The notes: generated by a model not told the origin, from the letters alone. 16,318 bases of DNA from Candidatus Omnitrophota bacterium (GCA_016198915.1 JACQHS010000079.1:1-16318), one strand, 5' to 3'; numbered from the stretch's first letter, positions 7,492 through 14,159 are shown. Made by a program: numbers and translations.

Positions 7492-8190
7492 ATGACCCGC
7501 CGCGCTGCAGCCTTACGGTCGTTTCAGCGGCGTCTGCTGGCGTGGTACCGCGTCCACCAGCGGCCGCTGCCCTGGCGCAGGACGCGCGATCCCTACAAAA
7601 TTCTCGTGTCGGAAATCATGCTCCAGCAGACCCAGGTGGACCGGGTTGCGCCGAAGTATCATGAATTCCTGCGGCGGTATCCTACGATCACAGCGCTCGC
7701 CCAGGCGAAGACCACGGAACTGCGGCGGGTGTGGTATCCGTTGGGGTACAACGTCCGCCCGCTGCGGCTCCGGAAGATCGCTCAACGGACGCTGCGCGAG
7801 CATCAGGGACGCATCCCCAATTCATATGATGGATTATTGGCCATGGATGGCATCGGCCGCTACACGGCGGGGGCGGTGCTGAGTTTTGCGTTCAAGAAGG
7901 ACGCGCCGATCCTTGATACGAATGTGGTGCGGCTGCTTTCCCGATACTTTGGCATCCGCGGTGAGCCCAAACGAGGTCGAACGCAGCGGACCTTGTGGCG
8001 GTTGGCCGAGGGCGTGATTCCGAGAGGCAAGGGACACGTGATCAACCAAGCGATGATGGATTTCGGTGCGACCGTCTGCACCGCGCGCGTCCCACGATGC
8101 CCAACTTGCACTCTCCGACGCACCTGCCGCAGTTATCCCATCGATGGCTCGACCCAGAAAGCGGCTCCACGTCGCCTTCGCGCTCGTTGA
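7492..8190 (+). CDS. mutY: MutY-type adenine DNA glycosylase, without the C-terminal domain
   Basis: MutY removes adenine mispaired with 8-oxoguanine or guanine in DNA. The 232 residues hold the catalytic domain: VSEIMLQQTQV with catalytic E41, the helix-hairpin-helix GIGRYTAGAVLSFAF (121-135), the catalytic aspartate D142 in ILDTNV, and a [4Fe-4S] set at C196, C203, C206 and C212 with the usual 6-2-5 spacing. The protein stops about 20 residues after the cluster, so the MutT-like C-terminal domain that reads 8-oxoguanine in the roughly 350-residue E. coli enzyme is missing. The segment LGYNVRP replaces the common GLGYYARA. The next gene, a real Nudix hydrolase, begins 47 bases before its end in another frame. 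A mismatch glycosylase with altered specificity, as in archaeal MIG enzymes, remains possible. Confidence 0.88.
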   Translation: MTRRAAALRSFQRRLLAWYRVHQRPLPWRRTRDPYKILVSEIMLQQTQVDRVAPKYHEFLRRYPTITALAQAKTTELRRVWYPLGYNVRPLRLRKIAQRTLREHQGRIPNSYDGLLAMDGIGRYTAGAVLSFAFKKDAPILDTNVVRLLSRYFGIRGEPKRGRTQRTLWRLAEGVIPRGKGHVINQAMMDFGATVCTARVPRCPTCTLRRTCRSYPIDGSTQKAAPRRLRAR

Positions 8191-8605
8191 GCGGCGGGGC
8201 AAATACCTGATCTGCCAGCGCTCCCCGGGGACGCATCTTGCCGGCTACTGGGAGTTTCCCGGCGGCAAACGCGAACCCGGCGAGTCGTGGGAAGCCTGTT
8301 TGCGGCGCGAGCTGCGGGAAGAGCTGGGCGTGAGACTCCGCAACGTGCGCCCTTTCACCATCCTTCGCTATCGGTATCCCACCCGCTTCATTGCGTTCAA
8401 AGTCTTTCGCTGCAGGATCGTTGGGTCTCCTAAGGCATTGCAGGTCAATAGGTTCCAATGGGTCTCAGCCCCTCAGCTACGTCGGTTCCGATTTCCTCCT
8501 GCAGATCAAGGTCTGATCGATTCGCTGGCTTGTGCTGCTCGAAAGCCGCGTGCTATAATAGGGGTGTCTCGCACACGAAAAAAGGGGGTGGATCACGAGC
8601 CATGA
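8144..8605 (+). CDS. mutT: MutT-type Nudix hydrolase (probable 8-oxo-dGTP diphosphatase)
   Basis: Hydrolyses nucleoside diphosphate derivatives, probably cleansing 8-oxo-dGTP from the pool. From ATG 8144 the protein has 153 residues with a complete Nudix box at 41-63: G41, E47 and RELREELGV at 55-63, so all metal-binding glutamates are there. The flanks LICQRSPGTHLAGYWEFPGG and a later FQWVSAPQLRRFRFPPAD are typical of MutT. ATG 8144 is chosen because the conserved strand starts there (MARPRKRLHVAFALVERRGKY); an upstream ATG at 8066 would lie deep in mutY and add a poorly conserved leader. The gene overlaps mutY by 47 bases and the Fe-S carrier gene by 4. The last about 20 residues are basic and unlike the family; they cover a promoter for the next gene. 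Confidence 0.87.
   Translation: MARPRKRLHVAFALVERRGKYLICQRSPGTHLAGYWEFPGGKREPGESWEACLRRELREELGVRLRNVRPFTILRYRYPTRFIAFKVFRCRIVGSPKALQVNRFQWVSAPQLRRFRFPPADQGLIDSLACAARKPRAIIGVSRTRKKGVDHEP
8530..8559 (+). promoter_or_regulatory. Extended -10 promoter ahead of the Fe-S carrier gene
   Basis: TGCTATAAT at 8551-8559 is a perfect extended -10 (TGn plus TATAAT). TTGTGC at 8530-8535 is a weak -35 with an 18-base spacer. Transcription would start near 8566, about 36 bases before the ATG at 8602. The element sits inside the 3' end of the Nudix gene and stands out in GC-rich surroundings, so the Fe-S gene can probably be transcribed independently of mutY-mutT. Confidence 0.65.
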
Positions 8606-8928
8606 TCACACTCACGCCGACGGCAACAGAGCAAGTCAAGCAGCTCATCGCGAAGGAGCAGAAGCCGAACCTTGGGTTGCGCGTGGGGATCAAGGGGGGC
8701 GGCTGCTCAGGGATGACGTACGTCCTCGCCCTCGATGAGGCGACCCCGAAGCAGTACGACGAGGTCTTTGAGCAGGACGGGGTCAAGATTCTCATCGACG
8801 CGAAAAGCCATTTGTATCTCAACGGCTTGACGGTCGACTACAAGAACAGCCTCGTGGGCGGCGGGTTTGAGTTCCAGAACCCGAACGCCAAGAAGTCCTG
8901 CGGCTGCGGCACTTCCTTTTCCGCCTGA
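8602..8928 (+). CDS. Iron-sulfur cluster carrier, HesB/IscA/ErpA type
   Basis: A 108-residue A-type carrier that accepts Fe-S clusters from the assembly scaffold and passes them to apo-enzymes. The three conserved cysteines are C35 (GGGCSGM), C100 and C102 (SCGCG), within the usual short HesB fold. The start is ATG 8602, overlapping the Nudix stop by 4 bases (ATGA); a longer frame from 8458 would only add Nudix-overlapping sequence. The protein could serve the [4Fe-4S] enzymes encoded nearby: MqnE, MqnC, BioB and MutY. IscA, SufA and ErpA cannot be told apart from sequence here, so no symbol is given. A strong promoter lies about 40 bases upstream. Confidence 0.92.
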   Translation: MITLTPTATEQVKQLIAKEQKPNLGLRVGIKGGGCSGMTYVLALDEATPKQYDEVFEQDGVKILIDAKSHLYLNGLTVDYKNSLVGGGFEFQNPNAKKSCGCGTSFSA

Positions 8929-8929
8929 C

Positions 8930-9340
8930 GTGCCCCCCAAGACCTTCACCGTCGCAGAAGCCAACGCCCTCCTGCCACAAGTCATTCCGCTTATCGAACA
9001 GTTGCAGGGTATTGCGCGCTCCATTCAGCAGACCGCGCAGCAGCTCAATGAAACTGTGGAGAAGGTCACCGCAGGAAACGGCTACCCGATCCAGTCGCTG
9101 AAGGTCAAAATCCGAGAGCTCACCGAACACCAGCTTCAGCTGGTGGAAGCCTTCCAATCCGCCCACGCGCAGCTGGAAGATCTTGGGGCGATGCTTAAAG
9201 ATCTGACCGTCGGGCTGGTTGACTTCTATGGCCTGCGGGACGGCGAGCCGATCTTCCTGTGCTGGAAAATTGGGGAAGACCGCATTCGCTTCTGGCACGC
9301 CTTGGAAGCCGGCTTCGCTGGCCGTCAGCCGCTCGATTAA
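8930..9340 (+). CDS. DUF2203 family protein
   Basis: A 136-residue protein of the DUF2203 family, function unknown. The family signature opening KTFTVAEANALLPQVIPLI is near the N-terminus, followed by a long helical, Gln-rich stretch (about residues 15-85, possibly coiled coil) and the conserved end LVDFYGLRDGEPIFLCWKIGEDRIRFWHALEAGFAGRQPL. GTG 8930 is chosen as start because it is one base after the stop of the Fe-S carrier gene and places the conserved motif at the very N-terminus, as in relatives. An ATG at 8867 would add a Pro/Arg-rich leader read through the carrier gene. Cytosolic; likely cotranscribed with the carrier gene. The family link is by recognition of the two end motifs. Confidence 0.85.
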   Translation: MPPKTFTVAEANALLPQVIPLIEQLQGIARSIQQTAQQLNETVEKVTAGNGYPIQSLKVKIRELTEHQLQLVEAFQSAHAQLEDLGAMLKDLTVGLVDFYGLRDGEPIFLCWKIGEDRIRFWHALEAGFAGRQPLD

Positions 9341-9364
9341 CCGGAACTCTACCAATGGTTTTCA

Positions 9365-9393
9365 TTGACCGGCGTGACGCAGGTTCTTATCAT
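9365..9393 (+). promoter_or_regulatory. Sigma-70-like promoter at the mscS start
   Basis: TTGACC (9365-9370) and TATCAT (9388-9393) each match the vegetative consensus at five of six positions with an ideal 17-base spacer, in the 61-base gap before mscS. The predicted start is near 9400, only about 2 bases before the ATG at 9402. That would make an almost leaderless message lacking the good AGGAG at 9395-9399, so either the real start differs or the match is partly fortuitous. Confidence 0.45.
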
Positions 9394-9401
9394 GAGGAGA
9401 C

Positions 9402-10463
9402 ATGATGACCGCTGAGCTCTTCACACAACTTCCCCCCTGGGTCCTTGCCCTCGCTTCCTCTCTCGCCACCGTCTTGGTGGCATGGTTCATCGGCAAGCTG
9501 GCAGGCGGGATCCTCTGCCGCCGGCTGGAGGCGTGGACCGCCAACACTGCCTGGCAGTGGGACGATCTCGTCATTCAGGCGCTGCGCCGCGGGATCCCCA
9601 TCTGGAGTCTGCTGGTGGGTGCGTACATCGCGACCGGATTCTGGTCTCTTCCCGAACACTTCCAGCAGGTCCTGGGCGTCCTGACCTACGTCCTCATCTG
9701 GCTGTCTGTGACCTTCGTTGCCGCCGGGCTGGCCGGAAAGCTCATCCTTGTTTACAGCCGCCAGTTCCAGCACGCCCTGCCGGTAACCAGCGTCACCGAG
9801 AACATCGTCAAGATCATCATCATCGGTCTGGGCGCGCTGATGATCCTCAATGGGCTGGGGATTTCCATCACGCCGCTGCTGACGGCGTTGGGCGTCGGCG
9901 GCTTGGCGGTGGCGCTGGCCCTTCAGGATACGCTTGCGAACCTCTTTGCCGGCCTCTACCTGACGTTGGCGCGCGAGATCCGCGTCGGCAACTACGTGAA
10001 GCTCGAAACCGGACAGGAAGGGTATGTGGACGACATCGGCTGGCGCGCCACGCGCATCCGGATGCTGCCCAATAACATGGTCCTGGTGCCGAACAAGAAG
10101 CTCGCCGAGGCCATCGTGACGAATTTTGATCTGCCCAGCCAAGAGCTGGCGGTTCTCGTCGAGGTCGGTGTCGCGTACGGCAGCGATATGGCGAAGGTGG
10201 AGCGCGTCACCTGTGACGTCGGGCAGGAGGTCATGCGCCAGGTGACGGGCGGGGTGCCGGGCTTTGCGCCCTTTATCCGCTTTCACACTTTTGGGGATTT
10301 CAGCGTCAACTTCACCGTGATTCTCCGGGCGAAAACGTTTGTCGATCAGTACCTCGTTAAGCACGAATTCGTCAAGCGCCTCCACGACCGGTACCAGCTG
10401 GAAGGCATCGAGATCCCGTTCCCCATCCGGACCGTCTATACGAAGACGGAGGTCGCCGAGTGA
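9402..10463 (+). CDS. mscS: MscS-family mechanosensitive ion channel
   Basis: An inner-membrane channel that opens under membrane tension and releases solutes after hypo-osmotic shock. The 353 residues begin with a hydrophobic helix (about 10-35), then two more (about 65-85 and 90-112). The pore-lining region follows, with NGLGISITPLLTALGVGGLAVALALQDTLANLFAGL (about 147-182), the Gly/Ala-rich TM3 typical of MscS. The soluble beta domain follows with GYVDDIGWRATRIRMLPNN and VPNKKLAEAIVTNF. This is the standard core MscS size plus an extra N-terminal helix region, without a YnaI/MscK-size extension. AGGAG lies 6 bases upstream of ATG 9402 (or 9405). Its stop overlaps the otsB GTG by 4 bases, so the channel is coupled to trehalose genes. 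Confidence 0.93.
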   Translation: MMTAELFTQLPPWVLALASSLATVLVAWFIGKLAGGILCRRLEAWTANTAWQWDDLVIQALRRGIPIWSLLVGAYIATGFWSLPEHFQQVLGVLTYVLIWLSVTFVAAGLAGKLILVYSRQFQHALPVTSVTENIVKIIIIGLGALMILNGLGISITPLLTALGVGGLAVALALQDTLANLFAGLYLTLAREIRVGNYVKLETGQEGYVDDIGWRATRIRMLPNNMVLVPNKKLAEAIVTNFDLPSQELAVLVEVGVAYGSDMAKVERVTCDVGQEVMRQVTGGVPGFAPFIRFHTFGDFSVNFTVILRAKTFVDQYLVKHEFVKRLHDRYQLEGIEIPFPIRTVYTKTEVAE

Positions 10464-11284
10464 CCCGGCCGCGCCATGCGCTGGATGATTGGGCGCGGCT
10501 GCGCCGAAGGTTGCAAGACGCCAAGCCCCTCCTGCTCTTGGCGGATTACGACGGCACACTGGCGCCGATTGCGCCGACACCGAGCCAGGCCCGTCTGCCG
10601 CGGCGCGTCAAGCTGCTGCTGCATCGGTTGAGCCGTGTAGAAGGCGTGCAGGTCGGAATCGTGAGCGGACGCGCCGCCCGCACGGTCCGGCGCCTGGTGG
10701 GCCTGCCAGGGGTTATCTACGTGGGCAACCACGGGGGGGAAGTGCTGGGGCCGGGTCTTCGATTCGTCCATCGCGAAGTCCGTCGTCACCGTCCGACCAT
10801 CCGCCGGCTTGAGGCGGCGCTGCGCCGGGCGCTGCGCGGCGTCTCGGGCTGCCTTGTGGAAGCGAAGGGGTGGTCAGTGAGCGTGCACTGGCGGCTCGTC
10901 AAACCGCGTGAGCTGTCCAGGTTCTCTGGGATCCTGAGGTCGTCCCTGCAGCCGTGGCTGGCGCAACGGAGCATCCGGGTGACGCACGGCAAGCGCGTCA
11001 TAGAGATTCGTGCGCCGGTGGATTGGGATAAAGGGCGCAGCGTGGAGTGGTTGGTCCGGCAGACGGCACGGTCGCGCAGACCGGCTGTTTGGTATCTCGG
11101 CGACGATCGGACCGACGAAGATGCGTTTCGAGCGGTGAATCGGCTGCGGGGGGTTTCGATCTTTGTGGGACAACGGGCAACTCCGACAGCCGCGAAGTGG
11201 CGGCTGAGAAGCCCGCATGAAGTCGTGCGTTTGCTCAATCGGTTGCTGAGGGAACGATGGAGCCTGAACAGGCTAGCCGGATGA
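10460..11284 (+). CDS. otsB: Trehalose-6-phosphate phosphatase-like HAD enzyme (OtsB)
   Basis: Expected to hydrolyse trehalose 6-phosphate to trehalose, a cytosolic compatible solute. The 274-residue protein has the HAD motifs of OtsB: DYDGTLAPI with nucleophile D29 and acid D31, VGIVSGRAARTV (motif II), VDWDKGRSVEWL (motif III lysine) and YLGDDRTDEDAF (motif IV). The cap segment YVGNHGGEVLGPG also fits. The start is GTG 10460 in a GTGA overlap with the mscS stop. No trehalose-phosphate synthase (OtsA) is present. Instead a GT4 enzyme follows two genes later, so the natural substrate may be the product of that enzyme. The gene overlaps the next by 28 bases (4 if ATG 11281 is used). Alternative: glucosylglycerol- or glucosylglycerate-phosphate phosphatase. 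Confidence 0.88.
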   Translation: MTRPRHALDDWARLRRRLQDAKPLLLLADYDGTLAPIAPTPSQARLPRRVKLLLHRLSRVEGVQVGIVSGRAARTVRRLVGLPGVIYVGNHGGEVLGPGLRFVHREVRRHRPTIRRLEAALRRALRGVSGCLVEAKGWSVSVHWRLVKPRELSRFSGILRSSLQPWLAQRSIRVTHGKRVIEIRAPVDWDKGRSVEWLVRQTARSRRPAVWYLGDDRTDEDAFRAVNRLRGVSIFVGQRATPTAAKWRLRSPHEVVRLLNRLLRERWSLNRLAG

Positions 11285-11955
11285 CGGCGGTCGAACCGGC
11301 CCAGGCGATAAAGCCGTTTCGATTTTCAACCAGTCTGGTCCTCCAGGAGGCGACGGGATTGCGGGCGGCCCGACTGTCGGTGCTGGCGCAGATATTACGA
11401 ACCGTGCCGGACTCGTGCATCTACCATCACACGCACTACTTTTTGCTTTCCCACCACTACCTGACGCCGGAGCCCTCCAACGATTTTGCCTATTGGATCG
11501 GGGAGGTCTTGGGCGAGGAGGCCTTGGGAGAGCGGCTGGCCAGTCTCGATATCATCGAGTACACGGACCTTGGCACCTTGCGGCAGAGGCTGGTGGATGT
11601 CATCGAAGACTATCTGAAACGGACCCCGGCCGCCCGCTTCAAATTTGCTTCCGAAGGGGAAGAATTCTTTTTCGTCAAGTCCGTGCATGTGGTCATGCCG
11701 ACCGCCTATACGGCCGCGACGCTTGAAGAGTTCGCGGACGCCTTGGAGCGGGTCAGCGTCCGATCGCTCTACTTCCACGTGTTCGATGCCCCGTTGCGCC
11801 TCGGACGGCGGACCAATGACTTCTCGCTCTGGCTGGAACAGCTCGGTTACCCTGAGCTGGCGCGGGAGATTGCCGCATTGGATCCCTACAGCTATACGCT
11901 GGAGATGCTGCGCTCGTCGATGTTGTCGCTGGTCCGGCAAACGCTCAGCCGGTGA
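11257..11955 (+). CDS. DUF5752 family protein of the trehalose cluster
   Basis: A 232-residue protein recognised as DUF5752, a family usually found next to trehalose or GT4 glycosyltransferase genes; its function is not known. Visible features are KPFRFSTSLVLQEATGLRA near the N-terminus, a His-rich SCIYHHTHYFLLSHHYL (about residues 53-69), PEPSNDFAYWI, and an internally related second half with SVRSLYFHVFDAPLRLGRRTNDFSLWLE. The two HxH/YFH-NDF segments suggest an internal duplication. No signal peptide or membrane helix is seen. ATG 11257 follows GAGGGA; ATG 11281, in an ATGA overlap with the otsB stop, is an equally reasonable start because conserved sequence begins near KPFRF. The GT4 gene starts 6 bases after it, so a partner or regulatory role with that enzyme is inferred. 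Confidence 0.8.
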   Translation: MEPEQASRMTAVEPAQAIKPFRFSTSLVLQEATGLRAARLSVLAQILRTVPDSCIYHHTHYFLLSHHYLTPEPSNDFAYWIGEVLGEEALGERLASLDIIEYTDLGTLRQRLVDVIEDYLKRTPAARFKFASEGEEFFFVKSVHVVMPTAYTAATLEEFADALERVSVRSLYFHVFDAPLRLGRRTNDFSLWLEQLGYPELAREIAALDPYSYTLEMLRSSMLSLVRQTLSR

Positions 11956-11961
11956 ATACCC

Positions 11962-13188
11962 ATGTCTTTGCTGGCGGATTATGAAGCCTTGGTAGGTTCC
12001 AGCACCATTGCCGAGCTGCGCGCGCTTGCCGGCCGGTTAGCCGGCAAGCAGGTGCTCATGATCAGTTCCACGCGGGCAGGCGGGGGCGTGGCGGAAATTC
12101 TGAACCGGATGGCGCCGTTGTTCCAGGAACTCGGCCTGGACGTCCGCTGGGATGTGATGGAAGGCGGCCTGTCGTTCTTCAAAGTGACGAAGAAGTTCCA
12201 CAACGCCCTGCACGGCCAGCGGGCAGCGATTCGGCAGGAGATGTTCGAGCTGTTCCTCCAAGTGGGTCGGGCCAACATGCACAAGATGGCGCTCGACCGG
12301 GAGATCATTTTTGTGCATGACCCCCAGCCGATCACGCTGGTGGAGGCGCGAGGCCGCCACCCAGCCTCCCGGTGGATCTGGCGGTGCCACATCGACCTCT
12401 CGCGCCCAAAGCAGCGGGTGTGGGAGTTCCTCCGGCCGTTTATCCTGAAATTCGACGCTGCCGTCTATTCCCATCCCGCGTTTGTCCAGCAGATGCCGAT
12501 GCGCCAAGTGCTCGTCGCACCATCGATTGATCCGCTGAGTGATAAAAACCGCGAACTCCCCATGGAAGAGATCCGCGCGGTCCTCGCGCGGCTCGAGATC
12601 CCCCAGGATCTGCCCATCGTCACGCAGGTGTCCAGATTCGACCGGCTCAAGGATCCCATCGGCGTCATCGAGGCCTACCGCAAGGTGCGGCGCACGGTAA
12701 AATGCCGTCTCGTCCTGGCCGGCGGCCCGGCGACAGACGATCCGGAAGGCGAAGCGGTGCTCAGCGAGGTTCGGGAAGCTGCGGGAAACGATCCGTTGAT
12801 CCGTCTGTTGATGCTGCCGCCCAACAGCGATGTCGAGATCAACGCCCTGCAGCGGGCCTCAGCCGTCGTGGTGCAGAAATCGCTGCGGGAGGGCTTCGGA
12901 CTGACGGTCTCCGAGGCGCTCTGGAAGGCGCGGCCGGTGGTGGCGTCAGCCGTGGGGGGCATCCCGCTGCAGGTGAAGCACCGCTACAGCGGACTGCTCG
13001 TCCACAGCGTGGAGGGAGCGGCGTTCGCGATCAAGCAACTGTTGAACAATCCATCCTATGCAAAGCACCTTGGAGAAAATGGGAAGGAGCACGTCCGGGG
13101 GCATTTCCTTCTGACGCGTCATCTGGCCGACTACCTGTTGACGTTCATCTCGCTGGACTACACGACAGATACCATTGTCTTAAATTGA
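11962..13188 (+). CDS. treT: GT4 glycosyltransferase, TreT/trehalose synthase-like
   Basis: A 408-residue GT-B retaining glycosyltransferase. Resemblance is closest to TreT, which makes trehalose from an NDP-glucose and glucose, and to related retaining trehalose phosphorylases. N-terminal domain: SSTRAGGGVAEILNRMAPLF (35-54), WDVMEGGLSFFKVTKKFHNALHG (63-85), IFVHDPQP (116-123) and WRCHIDLS (140-147). C-terminal nucleotide-binding domain: VSRFDRLKDPIGVIEAY (223-239) and the GT4 E-x7-E motif EGFGLTVSE at 310-318. The region up to VASAVGGIPLQV completes the donor site. No membrane segment, so cytosolic. It follows the DUF5752 gene by 6 bases. TreT produces free trehalose, which does not need OtsB; the presence of otsB leaves the acceptor (glucose or glucose phosphate) open. 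The gene symbol reflects similarity, not proven activity. Confidence 0.82.
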   Translation: MSLLADYEALVGSSTIAELRALAGRLAGKQVLMISSTRAGGGVAEILNRMAPLFQELGLDVRWDVMEGGLSFFKVTKKFHNALHGQRAAIRQEMFELFLQVGRANMHKMALDREIIFVHDPQPITLVEARGRHPASRWIWRCHIDLSRPKQRVWEFLRPFILKFDAAVYSHPAFVQQMPMRQVLVAPSIDPLSDKNRELPMEEIRAVLARLEIPQDLPIVTQVSRFDRLKDPIGVIEAYRKVRRTVKCRLVLAGGPATDDPEGEAVLSEVREAAGNDPLIRLLMLPPNSDVEINALQRASAVVVQKSLREGFGLTVSEALWKARPVVASAVGGIPLQVKHRYSGLLVHSVEGAAFAIKQLLNNPSYAKHLGENGKEHVRGHFLLTRHLADYLLTFISLDYTTDTIVLN

Positions 13189-13200
13189 GAGGGTGCCACA

Positions 13201-13488
13201 ATGTGGTATTGGCTCCTAGCGACGGCGAAGGCGCATGCAACTCCAGAGACGATCGCCGCCAAGCGCCATCAGTGGGTGGCGCAGGGCAAGGACGGGGAGC
13301 TGGCGAAACGTTGCCGCACGGCCCAGCGCTATGTGGTGGAGGGCGCTTCACCGACGAAAGTCCTGTGGCTGTTGGACACCGATGCGCCCGATGCGGTGCA
13401 GCTCATCACGGATCATTTCGGCGATCTGTGGGACATTGAAGTGGTCCAGGTGACCCCGCAATCCATGGCCCAAGCTGGTCCCAAGTGA
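13201..13488 (+). CDS. Small protein of unknown function in the trehalose operon
   Basis: 95 residues, not confidently recognised. The start is ATG 13201 preceded by GAGAGGG, 12 bases after the GT4 gene, and it ends 3 bases before the HAD gene, so it is well placed in the operon. The sequence begins with a beta-strand-like MWYWLLATAKAH, continues with a basic helix, and has a C-terminal half VLWLLDTDAPDAVQLITDHFGDLWDIEVVQVTP. A strand-helix-strand layout of this kind resembles small dimeric alpha-beta barrel proteins (for example DUF3303 or DUF4242-type), but that is a loose fold guess. There is no signal peptide, cysteine pair or membrane helix; the single Cys is near position 38. A reverse-strand open frame over the same region is a shadow. 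Confidence 0.7.
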   Translation: MWYWLLATAKAHATPETIAAKRHQWVAQGKDGELAKRCRTAQRYVVEGASPTKVLWLLDTDAPDAVQLITDHFGDLWDIEVVQVTPQSMAQAGPK

Positions 13489-13491
13489 TTC

Positions 13492-14097
13492 ATGATCTAC
13501 GACGTGGTCATGTTCGATCTGGGCGGCGTGGCGCTCGAGGTGGAGTCGGATCGGCTGGTGCACCAAGTCGCACAGCTCATCAACAAAACCTTCGAGGAAG
13601 TCCAGCGCGCCATCTACGACGAAGAGCTGCTCCTGCCGTTTGAGCTGGGCCAGATTGCTCCTCAGAGCTACTTCGAGGGGTTGAAGAAGCGGCTCCGTCT
13701 GACCTGGAGCTACGAGCAGTTCGTCAGAGCCTGGAACGGGATCTTCAATGAGAACAACGACGTGACCCAGCTCATGCCGCGGCTGCGCAAGCGGCACAAG
13801 CTCCTCGCCCTCACCAATACCAACGTCCTGCACTTGGCGCATATTAAGACTTCGTTTCCGGCGCTTGCCATCTTCGACCACTGGGTCGCGTCGTGCGAGG
13901 TGGGAATCCGCAAACCGGAAGCCGAGATCTACGCCTTTGCAGCGAAGCAGGCCGGGGTCAGGCCGCAGGCGGCCATCTACATTGATGACCGGCCGGAGCT
14001 GGTGGAAGCGGGCCGCAGCGCGGGCCTGAAGGCGATCCGGTATGAGAGCGGCGATCAGCTCATCCAAGAATTTCGCGCGCTCGGCATCGAAGTATAG
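13492..14097 (+). CDS. HAD-superfamily phosphatase, YihX-like
   Basis: A 201-residue HAD subfamily IA hydrolase, cytosolic. Motif I is FDLGGV with nucleophile D9; the usual second aspartate is Gly (position 11), as in the DLGNV form of YihX, an alpha-glucose-1-phosphate phosphatase. Motif II is LLALTNTN (T108/N109), motif III RKPEAEIY with K141, and motif IV YIDDRPELVEAGRSAGLKAIRY with D165 and D166. Residues about 15-90 form the helical cap. The ATG is 3 bases after the small-protein gene. Sitting at the end of a sugar operon, release of glucose from glucose 1-phosphate is a plausible role, but HAD substrates cannot be read from sequence. The gene ends 6 bases before a large palindrome. Confidence 0.82.
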   Translation: MIYDVVMFDLGGVALEVESDRLVHQVAQLINKTFEEVQRAIYDEELLLPFELGQIAPQSYFEGLKKRLRLTWSYEQFVRAWNGIFNENNDVTQLMPRLRKRHKLLALTNTNVLHLAHIKTSFPALAIFDHWVASCEVGIRKPEAEIYAFAAKQAGVRPQAAIYIDDRPELVEAGRSAGLKAIRYESGDQLIQEFRALGIEV

Positions 14098-14103
14098 CCC
14101 GTG

Positions 14104-14159
14104 CGGGACGTTTCTATTTTCGCCCTGAGCGGTTGCGAGGCGAAAATAGAAATGTCCCG
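14104..14159. repeat. Near-perfect 21-base-arm palindrome between convergent genes
   Basis: Left arm 14104-14124 and right arm 14139-14159 are inverted copies of 21 bases with a single difference (G at 14110 against T at 14153), around a 14-base loop. Arms begin CGGGACGTTTC and contain an AT-rich TCTATTTT core. In + strand RNA the odd pair is a G-U wobble; in - strand RNA it is A-C, so the hairpin is most stable downstream of the HAD gene. No T-run follows either arm, so it is not a classic intrinsic terminator. The form resembles REP-like or miniature mobile palindromes associated with IS200/RAYT-type transposases. It covers the 3' end of cstA. Confidence 0.85.

Noticed and set aside
8867..8929. 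ATG 8867 as the DUF2203 start
   Set aside because: It would add a Pro/Arg-rich leader read out of frame through the Fe-S carrier gene; GTG 8930 puts the conserved motif at the N-terminus.
9390..10580. 396-residue open frame on the - strand opposite mscS
   Set aside because: Composition is rich in Arg, His, Asp and Gln as expected of an antisense shadow in GC-rich DNA, with no recognisable motif, and mscS on the + strand is unmistakable.
12702..13439. 245-residue + strand frame inside the GT4 gene
   Set aside because: Gly/Arg-rich out-of-frame translation of the glycosyltransferase; the GT4 frame holds the catalytic motifs.
14104..14159. Palindrome as a rho-independent terminator
   Set aside because: The stem is long and strong, but neither strand shows a T-run after the stem and the loop is 14 bases, so a standard intrinsic terminator is not supported, although some transcript-end role is possible.
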